From the NCBI GenBank assembly GCA_002633005.1, contig NMRA01000085.1:475464-539463 (forward strand): DNA of 64,000 nt, given 5' to 3'. The stretch is from Phoronis australis. Taxonomy: Eukaryota; Phoronida; Phoronidae. Positions 35,165 to 48,600 of the stretch are shown piece after piece. Numbering within the stretch: the stretch's first letter is position 1; the number at the start of each line of letters is the position of its first letter. Both the position numbers and the translations under genes were made by a program. The notes under the pieces are model-generated. The model saw nothing but the letters and a program-made list of their open reading frames with translations, made no database searches and was not told the DNA's origin.

Positions 35165-37153
35165 CGACGACTATTTAACCTAAAAAGTTGGCTTGGCTCG
35201 GCTAGCCGTTATATGCGCCGATCATGGTCTCAGGCAATAGTGAACAGCCTGATCTGGCAAACCTCAGAAATCTTTTTAACTTTAAGCCAGGAACAAGCTG
35301 AGTTCACTTATAATGATAAATTTTCTAGATCGAAATATGTCTTTTTGACAAAATCCGCATCGGTAAGGTATCGATATCTTCGTGTTGATACACCTGCATG
35401 CATTTCAACAACGGTAGTTTTGCCGATGGTTCTTTTCATTGAATGTAAATATGCTAATTAGCAACGCATGCGTAAGTCGCATTTAAGTGAATTCGCCTAA
35501 TTGCGTCACACAGGCCTTTTTCGGCGAGACCATGTAAACCGGTGGGTCCTTTCGCCGATGTGCCGCAGGACACTCCGTTATTCTCAGAACGCGATGACTA
35601 TTACTTAGGCCTACTCAATCTATTTAAATTTTTAAACAGCAGACGTAATTCCTTTTTCATTGTTCACGTAACCGAATTTCTCAATCAAGATCGATAAGAG
35701 AATAGTTAGCTTTGTATCGTCTGTAATTTAACTAATTTTATTTACCGGTACATCAGTACTGGTACTTGAGTACCGGTACTTGACTATGAGTACTTGAGCA
35801 CTGGTTTGTTTGCAGTCTCACCTATACATGTAACTAGCATAACTAAGTTGAAAAATGTGGCGGCTTACATCAACCAGCCATTTTAGCCACGAAGACGAAA
35901 ACACTTAAAATTTTCTTGTGCTACGCTAGCTTACTGAAGGAAACTTGTGCTCTTTAGTCAATTTGGTGGATCGTGTTTTTTGAGGAATAACCAGGAGTCG
36001 AGATGTCTGACGTGGGGTGCTCAATACCCTGTCCACTTTCGATTTCGAGGTTTTTACGTTTCGTCTGACGAGTCCGCTTTGCTCTTCGGCTTCATTACGA
36101 CGTTTTCCCGTTCATCTAGCCTGACTGGGCTGTGCTGTTAAAAACCAAAAGTTAAGTTACAGCATGTTTGAACTTATAGCATTTCTCAATTCCTCGTCAA
36201 ATGATGATCATGTTTAGTTTTTGAATCGCCAAAATCGCCCAACTACATGTACAACCGAAGTTACGACAATCTCATTTTTTCCCGAACGCTCTGGGTTGTG
36301 ACTGTGTTCACATGTGGTCTGTAATAAGCCTGGTAGATAATTGACCTGCTTGTTGTCATACCAGACAAAAGACTGTGCTTGGCAGTTAACAAAGGAGCTA
36401 GATGTTATCACAGGCTCACAACCCTCTACGTCTGGTAAAGTCACAGCAGTGGAAAGACGGTGGAAGCTGTCATCCTGCATAGTGGAAGCCTTTCCTTCAC
36501 CATTCGCTTTACGGGAAGTGTCCAGGGAGATATGCGGTTCGTGTCAGCAGCCACCCTGATCGCTTTCCATTTCGCTCTTGTATTAGTGCCTAACGATTTT
36601 CCCGAGGGGGTATTTTCATTTGCCTCGTAAGAACTCCGGAGGAGGATTCGTTGAACTGGACGACGGTGACCGGAAAGTTGTAGACGCCTGCCTTGTGCGC
36701 TGGTCGCGTGAACCCATGCCCAGGAGTGTGATCAGCATTCGAAATACACGCTGGCCGGGTGTCCCGTGGCCAGTGCCGGATATGCCGCCGGGCTAGTAAC
36801 TTTTAAAAGTTAACTTGGCACCCGGGCCAGTAAATTAATTTCCGACCAACTGGCCAGGCTGGCCAGCACATTTATTTGCTGAAGAGCGAACACTGGCTTT
36901 GATGATTAAGGTTCGCATCACTCAAACCTTAGGGTGTCATCAAGGCCCGTGAACCTATAGGATCTGACACTGGTTTCAACAGCTCTGGAAACCAGATAAC
37001 CTGGTAATTATACCTGTTTAGTTAAGAAGTTTGGGGGTATCATTTCTCAACTCCTAAGTTGAGCACGTTTGTACAGGACAAGGTGAGCGTGCGAATAAGA
37101 CGTACGGTACCTGCCTGTGGTTAGTGCGCGATTCAACAGAGACGTTGGCGGTC

Positions 37154-38480
37154 GGTTATCTCAAATCTTATTCACAAAAACTGTCCATTTTTACAATATT
37201 TCGCATGCGTCTACTAAAATACCTTGTCTTCATTCTCGGGGAACTTCAAATACAAAATATACACCGTGTAGCGAGAAAAAAAATTAGCAGAACCACCTTG
37301 GAACCGCACAACCGCCTGGTTATTTACTACTTATCCGAGGTCAAAGGTTACAGGACTGTCACTCAGATCCCCGGCCAGGTACAGAGCAGCTTCGTACATG
37401 TATGTACCCTCAGTCCTTTCACTTACCGATTCGCCATAATATTGAGTCAGCGAGGTGTACTTATGATGGAACGGTGCCGGTAAAACAAAATTAAGACAAA
37501 CCGTAGTTTTGATCCTGATGGAGTTGTGCGTCTACATGCATACGACCGTTGAGAGTGCTACGTCCAAGTCGCCTCACGCCTCATCTGTGGTCATGAACAC
37601 AGCAAGTTGTGAAAAGAGATAAATCCTCACCCAAATTCCTTATTCCTATCAAATCAGTAAGTAAATTGACATTTCTCTGTTTCGATCTCAGTTTTACGAC
37701 ATGCTTTGACCGCCGATTCGATTTTTGTTATCCATTTCTTAGTTGGTTTCGTATCGGTTTCCTTGCAAGTGATGTATACAGACAACATTTATATGTACAT
37801 CAATGAACTGTGACCTACTTTTAAGTTGGTAAAACAACTGTAACGGTTGATCCCACCTGGTGGCTGAGGACGGTACAATTAAATGATAATTAAGTTAATT
37901 ATGCACTGCAAATTCAGTTGACATTACAAGTTTTCACTGAATAATTAACCGAGTTATTTACTTGTCTCGGCTTCGGCAAATCGACTTTATTTGAATTACG
38001 GAAAACGACTTGGTGGATTTCCCAAACGTAATATTTATTTATCAATATCAAAACGATGTTAGGATTTTTGATACAAAGGCCTAGTTTTTGCGTAATGTAA
38101 CAAAGACTAATAGGACTTGTATTTTTTTACAAAAATCCCTTACCTTTTGCGAGTTGAGTTGTCATAGAAACAAAACGAAAGGAGGAGTAATTGAAAGCTA
38201 TTAACAGCGTTTTTGAGGTAACTGGTGCAGTTTTCATTTAAAAAAGGTTTCATTAAAATCGACCAAGGGGTTATTTTGCCATGAATTTTCCTTTAATAAA
38301 AATGAAGTTTTGACTTTAAAAAGACGTTAACGTAATACTAATAATGGTACATAAATAAAACATATTTTATGTTTCTGGTCCTATTTCTTTCAGGAAGTGC
38401 ATACTTTTACTAGTTGCTAAAGCTTAGGTTTTTGATATACGAGTTAGAATGGAAGTCACTAAATAAGGTTTGAGATAACC
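37154..38480. mobile_element. 1.3-kb TIR element, copy 2 (opposite orientation)
   Basis: The ends GGTTATCTCAAATCTTATTC and AAGGTTTGAGATAACC are inverted. The interior is the reverse complement of 33331-34587 with scattered differences. Confidence 0.65.
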
Positions 38481-38599
38481 TGAATTGACAATTTTTATGA
38501 CGTTTATGTTCAATTCATTGTTAATATTCAGTTGGCTGGTTGAGATGTCGTGCCTCAACTAATAACATACAGATGTATTAGTTGTTTCAAGAATAGGCG

Positions 38600-38950
38600 A
38601 GCGCCCCTCGGTCGATAATTCTCCAAAATCCACTCGGGCTCTAGATAACGGGGGATAACGACTTCGCCATGTAATAAGCTATATGTATCTGCCATTTGAG
38701 TCTAATATTGTGATATAAACGATACTATGGCACGGAAATTGACGAATTTTTTTGTCGAATGAGCTTGATGCACAAGTACAAATACTGCTTTTGAAAGGAA
38801 CGTGTACTAGTGTCAGATGCACGTGCTAAAATCAATATGAAGCAGAGATTAAGGTGAGTATATTCTCTCTTTTTAATACATGGTTATGCATGTGCAGTCA
38901 CGGGTACAAATATTTTGAGCCTCCTTAAGAAAGTGGAGTCGTTGTTTTTG
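38600..38950. repeat. Segment shared with the region upstream of receptor B
   Basis: CGGGCTCTAGATAACGGGGG, TCTAATATTGTGATATAA and GTGTCAGATGCACG-TGCTAAAAT with TGAAGCAGAGATTAA match 22452-23345 in the same order. The last block ends at a possible donor (AG/GTGAGT) near 38854 and could include an untranslated first exon. Confidence 0.5.
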
Positions 38951-39544
38951 ATATCGTTGACACCCATTTTGTAATTGAAAAGGCTCGCAGTCTTTTCAAT
39001 GTAGTAAATTATTCCAATTGTTCAAAAAAAATTATTTCATATTGCAATGGAACAATTTCTGTCTAAAAGCATGCTAACCCTGTTTTGGTGATTTCAACCA
39101 AGCCTCGTTCTATCTTATGGTAATGCATCACTGGCGTCCCACTTGAGTGATAAAAGCAGAATTCAAGTAAAAGCATTTTCTCACTGTATCACAACAGGGA
39201 TGTTACGATTGTTATGATGCTTATGGTTGTTGTCTTTCACTTGCATACCTCTCCACAAGCGTAGCTCGCGCTTTTTCCGTTTATCAGACTTTGTTAGGCG
39301 TTAGCTTTCTCAAAACTTTAGAGGATTGTTGGAGGTAACAAAGTGTTATCATGTTTTATAAGAGTGTAGGGTGAGAAAGTCGTTAATATCTGTTTATAGG
39401 CTAATACCGGCTTTAGTATCATTTTAGTTAAGAAAATTTTAATAACTCCCAAAACAATTTCCAGTCTAGGGTCAGTGAACACGGTACTCTACTGGGTCGT
39501 GACGTGTATCTGCATGCACTCGATTGAAGATTCTCCGATCCAAG

Positions 39545-39602
39545 ATGTTCCACGCAAGATTGTCTACGGTTTGGTGTGCGTTTGTCATGTTCTTGGGGGA
39601 AG
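39545..39602 (+). CDS. Receptor C, signal-peptide exon
   Basis: MFHARLSTVWCAFVMFLGE, ending in phase 1 at G/GTAGGT. It matches the receptor B leader at 12 of 19 residues with the same length. Confidence 0.75.
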
Positions 39603-42600
39603 GTAGGTAGGCTACTTGCAATGTTCTTGTCCACGGGCAAAAGAGCAGTGAGAACGCGCATTCAGTTTCTGAGGCTTCTCGCGCACCTTCCTGCAATTGT
39701 TTAACTGACCGCCAGTGGCACGCAAAAGTTAATTTTCGACAGAATTTTCATTGTTTGACATGCCATGTTGTGAAGACCTAAGATAACAGGTAAAATCGCT
39801 TTCCCAAATTTCAGAAACCGTGCTACAGAACGACATATTAATATTAATTTTGTTGCTGGGCCCATCACCTACTACCAGAGCTTTCAGTTGACAAGATTAT
39901 CCGCAAATACGCCCAAAGGATGTTTCTACAGAGAAAATCTCCTAATACCCCCAGGGCGTGTATTTGAATAATAGTTTTGCTAAAAAAATCTCAATTTCAC
40001 GGTATATGAACTCCAAAGCCTTAATATTTTATTCGCAAACAGTCTATTTTTAAACAAATGTGTTATGGAATGTCGTTCAGGAGAAGTATTTGTCTATTTT
40101 ATATTGACGCGCCCAAGCGTATATTCGCATCGGAAAAAATGCTCCGGGCATTTTATTGGATTTTATTAAATTTGCTCCGGAAAATATTTTTTCCGAATAC
40201 ACGCCATGGGCTTGTCTGCGGAAAACTCTGATACGCACATGAATCACAATCACCTCAGTCTCCCAGCCTATGCATGTACATGTATAGGTGTGTGCAGCTA
40301 CACAGAGCTCTGCTGGGCGATTGCAATCAAAATAGACGAAAACAACAAATAGAAGTGCATTCACCAACTTTATCGGAAGAATAATGTGAATGGTCAAAAT
40401 AATAGCTGGTCGTTTTTTAATAAACAACCTTGAGAAATAAGCATACCATCGGTCAGAATAAAGAGCTGTTTATGTAACGGAATATTACGACTCAGTCGTG
40501 TGTGGCTTTCGAACAAACAACAATGAATTTTTGAACGAGGAAGACATTTTCGAACGGACAAGACGGTTTTGAACGGAAAGGAAATTTCAAGTGAGCAAGA
40601 GGAAACAAACAAATGGAACAAAGGGCTATTTCAAAACGGAACCAGAAAAACGTGCACAAATCCGTACGGTATAAATACATTAGTGCGCATGCGTGGCTTG
40701 AACGGTTGCCGTAAACACATGTACGTGTATACGGTCAAAGGAATGAGGAAAAAGTATTCTGAGTCATTTTGTGTTTGTTGCCTTGTTATCTTGAGTGTGT
40801 TGCAAAATACGAACCTGGGTGAAATGCGTCGATTTTTAAGTTGGTTAGTTTTAAGTAAAAAGTGTGTTCTCGCAGTTGAAGCAGCCGATGCAATCCATCC
40901 AGGCATGCCTCAATAAACGGAGCGATATACTTAGGCATTTCTCAACATCAACCGGTCATAGCGTGTGAACGTTATTTTTTTGTACCAATCGGACACTAAG
41001 ACACGTAACCTGTCTGTGAGAAACTATTTACAAACATGCAGAAACAGGAAAAATCGTGGAGCACAATTCGGTCTGCGTTTTTGCAATTCAAAACCTTACT
41101 ACTCCTTAGGTTGTTGCAATGCAAATGAAGCAAACGATTATACGTGTGCTCTTTATCACGAAATCGATCGATCTGCGTAGTCCGTTTGTAATATTAACGG
41201 ACATTCTGTATTTTCGACAACCACGCATGATCAGGTTACGTCATTTTTAACTGATGATGTGCCAACTGAAAGTTGCGTCAGCATCTAGACATGTAACCTT
41301 TGGCTTTGGAATCTCCTCATTGTCTATTAACTGGGTCAGTTAATTGGAAATAATTTTGCATGCCTCCTGGCGTCAAGGGGGACGCACAAGGACACACGAA
41401 AGAGGATTGCCTGTTTTGGATTTCGAGTGGCTTTACTTGACTGCAGATTTCTCATAGTTTTGGACGACGAATATTTCTGAACGCCACCGGGAAAGAACAG
41501 GCGTTGATCTTTTTTAATCCAGGTGTGTTTCGTAACAACTGTGAACGTAGCACATTCCAAATTTCGATGATGTTTGAAATGTTCGATGAAATGTCAAACT
41601 TGAGTAACACGGGTTTAGATCACTGGTAACAAGTGTGTTGCTTCCCTATTGACAAACTTAAAATACATGGGATACATTCCTCTCACGTTACCAGATACTA
41701 CTAGCGGCCTCTGTCGTTTCTACAAAAACGTCCTGTTCGTGCAAGCACGTCTTCAAGTTGTTTGTTGCAACGGATGACATGTTTGCTCGAGATTGGCATG
41801 TTCTTTTGGCCAATGACATGTTCGTCTGAGGCGAGTATCTTGTTTTTAAATCTGCTGGTGTGCTGAAAATGCGTCTTGCCCATTCCATAATAGATTTGTT
41901 CCTTTTGCGACTGACTTATTTGTTTGACGATTGAAACATGTCTATTTGTTTTATACGCCTATTCTCGTACAGGTCGCTCACTAGTTCACAGCACTTGCAC
42001 TGACGTCTTGGGACGAGATGGCTCAGTTCTGGGCGTGGAAACAATTCTGTAACCACGCCCCTAAATTCCAGCTTCCGTACCTCAATTTCCAGCCCCGAAC
42101 CAGCAGTCATCAAACCCTCGATATAAATTACCGTGCTCTACAAACGCACCAAAAATATGTCGTATCAATGCAGTGTTCCAACTTCCATACTCGGCGACCA
42201 AACTCCAGCCAGTTCTCGACCACTGTCCCGGGCACTGCATTAGGGACTGGTAGGGCTTTAGTCGGGTATTTAAAGCTTTCAGTGTGTGGAGTTTAGGAGT
42301 GCGGGCTCGAAATTTATGACGCGGGTTTGCTGGTTGCTCAGGGACTGGGGTTTGTAGCTGGAATTCAGAAGTGCAGCCATGGAATTGCTTCCAACCCCGA
42401 GCGTGGGCTCCTGATTGAAGATTGAAACGTCACATATAACACGCTTTGTCATTCCACTATAATCCTTTCATAATTGCGTGTTCGTTCTTTTCTAAACGCG
42501 CAGTATATAATCCCGCACCGCGTGCTCTGCTTCTGCCATCGCGTTTCTTGTGTTAGCCTTCACTTCGTTTCATTTGTCTCCGATCTTCAAACTCAAGTGT

Positions 42601-45600
42601 TGCAGTGCTGCACAACAGACACGTTACTCTAAAAAATTGCAAGAACGTTGCTAGGTCGAGACTTCGCATTCATTTAGCTTTCCTTTAATGGGTGGACGAT
42701 CTGGTCAATAGCGGATTTGCAGCGCAGACGAACTACGCATTGCACATGTGCGAGTTACTTCCTTCGCGAAGGCTCATGGGATAGCTTGTGGTCAGGCATG
42801 TCTTGAGCAGGCTGGATAGTGTGTGCATTTGGAGTGATTTGCAAACTAAAAACCATGTTTCATTTTTTGCTTTATAATACCAAGCAAGGCCTCTCTCTCG
42901 TTTGTAAACACAGCGTAGCTATGATCAGTGACCGTGTGACCGAGAGCACGACTGTCGCCGTGTTCAGTATTGGGGTTATCGGCGTTGATTTCGAAATCTC
43001 CTCCTATTTCAGACAAGTTGAGAGTTCTTGGGTTGCTTAACTTTTGTAGCTTTCGTCGTGGATATGCTAGAGACGTTAATTTTAAGTGGAAACTCCGTCG
43101 GAATGTTGTTCTCATAAGTCTTTTTTCCACCAGGAAAATGTTCGCTGCACACACGATGGCCCCTAGGCAATTACATCGCACTGGATGCCGCAGGCATTCA
43201 GGGGCGATAGTACATCCTCACAAAAAGTTACTCATTTCAAAATACAGCAAATAAAATCAAATGAACCCGGCATACATATAGGAACACGGAGTTATAATTA
43301 ACACATACCACGACTCTGGATACAATTTAGTCAGCAAAACTTGAACGAATCGATGAAAATCTGTTGCGGTTTGTTCGAGTTTCTCTCAGTCACGGTTACC
43401 GGGTGCCATTTTGAGGAAGTTACGTGAAATTACGCATGTTGACGAATAAAAAGTCCAAGGGACACACATCTTACAAGTTTCACCCGATACCTTCTCATGC
43501 TATTTTACAAGTGTCGCGCGCTAGCGTCACGCGCTTCGCTCAGTCTAACCTTGCGCCTAACTCACGGGATTCAGTTGACATGCTTTGTAGTTATCGCGCA
43601 CGCGGTGATAAAATTAACGGCAACCAAAAAAGTGGAGTTGTAATTCTTCGCCAAAGTCAACTTAATTGTCACAACTAAGCTTCATTAAAGATATGTATAG
43701 AAGTAGAAAGGACCAATGATGAAAGTAAGCGTTTTTTAAATGATAGTTTTAAGTGTAGAGTGTATTTTTGACGAGGTGAAAACTCGAAATCGGTAACCCA
43801 AATCCGGTCACGGCCCGTTTAAAATACACTGGAGTAACGAAATGAGTACAGAAAGCGAATGGAAGTATTGTAGCCCCTACATGGCCAACCGAGGGGCTAC
43901 GTGTTGCCTACTAGATGGCCCCGCGTTCGTTTGAATGCGCTAAATTTCCCCTTACTCCCAGGTCTCCTAATGTTGTTTATCCATTTTTCACAAAGTTCTT
44001 GGTTTGCAGGGAACACATACAAACTCAGATTTTTATCTCTCTTGTTGTTTTTGAAGCAGCCAGGAACACAAGTGTAGGCCTATCCGCCGTAAGTTTTCTT
44101 CGCGCTCATACCGCGTTTTATGCTTGTTACTATGGCCGCTTTCGGAATCCTGACCACAGCACCCACAATGCACCATTTTAACTAATTTCAATATGGCGTC
44201 GCTGCAAATCCGCTATTGACATTCGGCCTACCCTCGAACAAATGAGCTGTGGGTTTCTTAAGCCTCTTTTTGGTGATATTTCAGCTTATGACCCTTGTAA
44301 CTTTCTTCACGATCAAATTACCGGCTTTTCAACCTACAACACAGTATGTCAAGACGAGGCGGACGATGGCTGTGAGTTCGTGTTTATGTTATGTCCTTAG
44401 AGGTTTGAGTTCGAAAACTCATTTTTCATTTCAACAGTTTGAGACCCGCCCTGACGCGGCCCTTCCAACGTTATCTCCCGTATTTTAAAGTTGTGCTTTG
44501 TCTGAAAAAACAGCGTACGAGTAGCCAACTCCACGTTGCTCAAAGGTGGCCCTGAGACTGCATCAGGGTGGGACCACGTAATACAACAGACGACTCTACA
44601 GGTGTTAACCTTGTAATTTGGCGGAATGCCTCCTCAAACAATGGTGCTGAAAATGATCAGTGCATTAATTGGGGAACACTGTAGCACCTATTTCCGGTAT
44701 AGTGAAATGTTGGCGTCGCGTCGTCCTCCCGATATTGCATTATCAACAAAGACACCGGGTTCACCCGATATCTTCGATCTTAAGCGGACAGCACACAAGA
44801 AAAACAAGAGGCAGAAATCATCGTTTCGATTTTGTTGCACTCCGTGCTGAATTTACAATGAAATGCACATTTTTCACTTAAAACGCCTAACTACAGTAGA
44901 TTAAATGTCTGAAATGCCGTCATTGCATGAATACTGCTAGGATTGGTTTGACATGAAATTATCCAGTTTATGCTCAAGTCGACACGCCTCCGCAGCCCGC
45001 TTCGAATGGACTAACTATTTGTTTTACCGAGGATATCCACCACGTGGAAGCACCCATATGCGCATTTTCGAAAATGCATGGAGAAAAGGGGTCTCACTGG
45101 CGCTTTTCAGGAACAAAAAGAGACTGGTGATATTTAGAACGCATTTCCTTAATTTTTTTTGTTATTACCCTTTTCATTCATAAGTTGGCCATCTTTTGTT
45201 GACAAAGACGCTTAATTTTTCACAACAATAACTACAAAGTTGAATCGTGATGGTATTTCAGGCCCACCATTGGCCAGTGTTCCTGCCTGGTCGTTACGTA
45301 AGATACAGTTCCGCCTCGTTCCAAAAAATGCGAGCAAAATCCACCGGACTCAGCTGGCACGTTTTCAGTTACCACAACAACAGTAACACGACAATTTTTT
45401 GGTTCAGCACACCGGCTAATATTTATAAACGTACGGTTGCCATTCTCTTTTGAAAGGGTAGTAAAGCGGTCGAACTGCCGAATGCGGAGAATCAAACATT
45501 TTCAACGAAAATCTTTCTGTGCAAGGAATGCTACGGTACATGCATACACAAAATTAAGAAGATTCTGCCTCCCTACAACATGGTATTGAACCTCCATGTA

Positions 45601-48600
45601 CTCACCAACGTGTTCCACGTCATTTCAATGACGTCAATTTGTGTCAACGGAAAAGTAAACTCGAGCTTCTGGAAAGGCGCTGATTTCTGATGTTTCGAGG
45701 AACAAAAAGTAAAAGAGATCCTTGTTTCTGAAAAAGCGCACAGGGTGCTTTATCGGTAATCCTCGGTAGTAGCATTAAAGGGGAAGGCAACCTTTTTCCA
45801 TGTCATTTTGAGCTAAAATAAGGTTGGTTGGTTATCCTAGACATATTTTCCACTTAATTACAGCTTTTCGTAATTTTATAGATTACTCGTCCGCTACTCC
45901 GAAAGTGACGTTTTAGGAGGCAATCATTTCGCGCCAATTTCTTTTCACATAGTCTGACTGTGAGAGCTGCCGAGTCAGTCATTGTTCTACCTCGGTTGTG
46001 TTAAGTTCCGTCGTCGTTTGCTTTCCTTTACTAGTCAGTCAACATGCCACACTGTTGCTGCGTACCAGGATGTACTAATTATCGGCTCACGCGCGCTTTG
46101 GGAGTATCTTTGCACCGCTTTCCGATGGATGACACACTTCGCCGTACTTGGCTCGTTCGTGTGAAGAACGCAGCGTTACCCGTCCACGCAACGTACAAAG
46201 CAGTGGAGAATTACGTACCGTGTGTGTGGAAAGCACTTTCTGCCGTCCGATTACGAAAGGGATTTGTACGCTGAACTGATGAAGGTCCTCGCGAAACAAC
46301 GTCTGAAGAAGGTTGCCATTCCGTCTGTGTTGATTCCCGGCAGTGCCCCGTCGCCACCCCCGAGAAGTGCGTATTTGAAGCGAGAAGCCTCGCGAGCTGT
46401 GGCCAGTACAGTGACTGGAGCCAGTGGAGGCACTTCATCTACTGTCACCCGTGCCTCCGAACATACCCCAGAGCGTGCAATTCCCTGGAACCAGTAGTGA
46501 TTCGCCCTGTGCTGTTTTCTCCAGCCCAGAGCCCTGCAGCGATATTGAGTAGTGGGAGTGATTACAGGCTCAGTTCTACACCCAGTGAAGAGGACAGTTC
46601 GTCTTCCAGTGAACAGATCGGTGAGCCAAACTTTGATAAGTTTATTGTGGACTTGTCTAAAGTGTTGGAGCTATTTAGAAGGTGCTAGGTGTGTGGCGAG
46701 CGAGTCACACGACACGATGTAAGCAGTTTGGGTGCTCAGGTCACCATCCAGTGGGAGTGTGTCGCGGGACACTCTGGCAAGTGGGACAGTTGTTCCTCTG
46801 TCCGTGGTGTGCCGGAGGTCCACTTAACCATGTCCAGTAGTGGCTTGGCCTCGTCGAACTCTGAACAGCACAAGCATTCCATTGAGGTAGGCATAACAAC
46901 GCACACAGTGTATTTGCACCAAGATGTGTCACCACGTCTGTCCTCAGTAGCCGCCTCGTTTCTCTCAACAGCTGCCTGTGCCTGTGCGTACTCTGCCTCG
47001 TTATACTCGGGCTCAAACATGTACCCACCCACTGAATGTCCGTGAAAAAATTCCTCGTCACCACTGCTGTGAACAAGGTCTCCGTCACTCACACTACTGT
47101 CACTGTGATACGGGTCACCGACTCCAGCCATTTTCAGCTTACAACACACTAAACAATCCCTAAATCCAACGTAGTTGAGTTCTCTACTAACCTATCTTGC
47201 CGCAGAATACTCGCCGATGGAAAGTGGTGGCGACAATTGTTGAAAAACAGCACAAAACAAAAGTAGAATAGAACAGATTCGCACGGTAAAGTCAACGCAA
47301 AACCAAGTGGCGGGAAACGCTTGCCTCCTAAAACGTCACTTCCAGAGTAGAGGACGAGTAATCAATAAAATTACGAAAAACTGTAATTATGTGGAAAATA
47401 TGTCTAGGATAACCAACCAACCTTATTTTAGCTCAAAATGACATGGAAAAGGGTTGCCTTCGCCTTTAATTTTGTAGTGCAGTTGGTAAGCCTACAAGTA
47501 CTATTGTTATCTATAATCAACAGTTTCAAATTGTTTGAATTTTAATATAATCCATGATGTTAAAATGATAAATGCATCCATAACAACAGTTGTTGTTGTT
47601 ATTTTTGTTGTCGTGGATGGTGTAGTCAGATATTTAATGTTTTGAGAATTGTATACATGTATATGTACATTATTCCACGCCAGTACAGGGAAAATTCTGT
47701 GACCAGTACTTGGTGCTAGGACATCACAATCCACCCCTTATCAAAGTGATTCACCATGGCAACCCGAAATGGACGACACGAAGTACTTTTAACCAAAATC
47801 CAAGGAATGGAGAGCCACAGAAGCTCTACAAAAGTGATCAGAATCTACCAAGAGGTAATTTACGGTGTCCCCTGTAGGAGGAGCTGTACCACGCACAGCA
47901 AGTCGAGTATGTCAAGTAGTAAATAGCCCGCAGTCACTGCTACCGAAAATGATCGCTTGTTGATGTTGTGAGGTTGGTACCTGACATTTCCGGCTATTCC
48001 CATCAGACACAAAGAGTCGCCACCCATCAGACACTTAAATTGAAGACAACAGATGCTTAAAATCATACCGGAGAAATAAAAAATACGCAGCCTGGGTAAT
48101 TTTTCACGTACTCAAGCAGGAATGACTGAAATTTTGAGATTTTTTAGTATATCGAATAGTACTGTAGAAAGCCACCAATAATTCCTAAGTATGATCTCAA
48201 GTACACTTGGAAAAAGTACTCCAAAATTCATCGACGCTCTCCTCACATCACAGTCGGTTGGGGTGTTCCGTCTATACAGTCATGCAGCGCACCCCGCCTG
48301 TCAATACTGTGAAAACCACACGATTTCCCTCCGCGTCAACTCGTGCTTAGTTTAATTCGATGATTTGGTTTTTTTCAGCCTGGTACATATTCATGAAGCC
48401 CGGAAGTCAAGTCCAGTCGTTGAACATGCCCACGGAAAATCCGGTCACCGGCTGTGGGACACGTCATCCGGCATGGATGGACGGTAGGGTTCAGAATCCG
48501 TGTAGCGTGATTTATGCATTGGAAAATTAACCACATTACCCATAATGCTTTAGTTGAGCAAGAGACATTGTCATGGCCTTGACATTTGAAGCGCTACTCA

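Larger units (their letters stand above)
35165..39544. other. Intergenic stretch between receptors B and C
   Basis: No gene recognised. It contains copy 2 of the 1.3-kb TIR element and, from about 38600, DNA resembling the upstream region of receptor B. A GC-rich patch at 36720-36870 repeats GGCCGGG/CCGGGC motifs. Confidence 0.5.
45779..47465. mobile_element. Kolobok-like DNA transposon, internally deleted
   Basis: Both ends are flanked by TTAA (45775-45778 and 47466-47469), and inverted repeats of about 165 bp start AGGGGAAGGCAACC / AGGCGAAGGCAACC. It carries a THAP-type frame on + and a P2X7-tail-like frame on -. TTAA targets plus a THAP domain point to the Kolobok superfamily; piggyBac also uses TTAA but lacks THAP. 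The DDE transposase core is missing. It lies in receptor C intron 2. Confidence 0.75.

Noticed and set aside
46736-47149. Host P2X7 purinoceptor gene
   Set aside because: No channel domain, lies inside transposon TIRs, and the domain is common in mobile elements.
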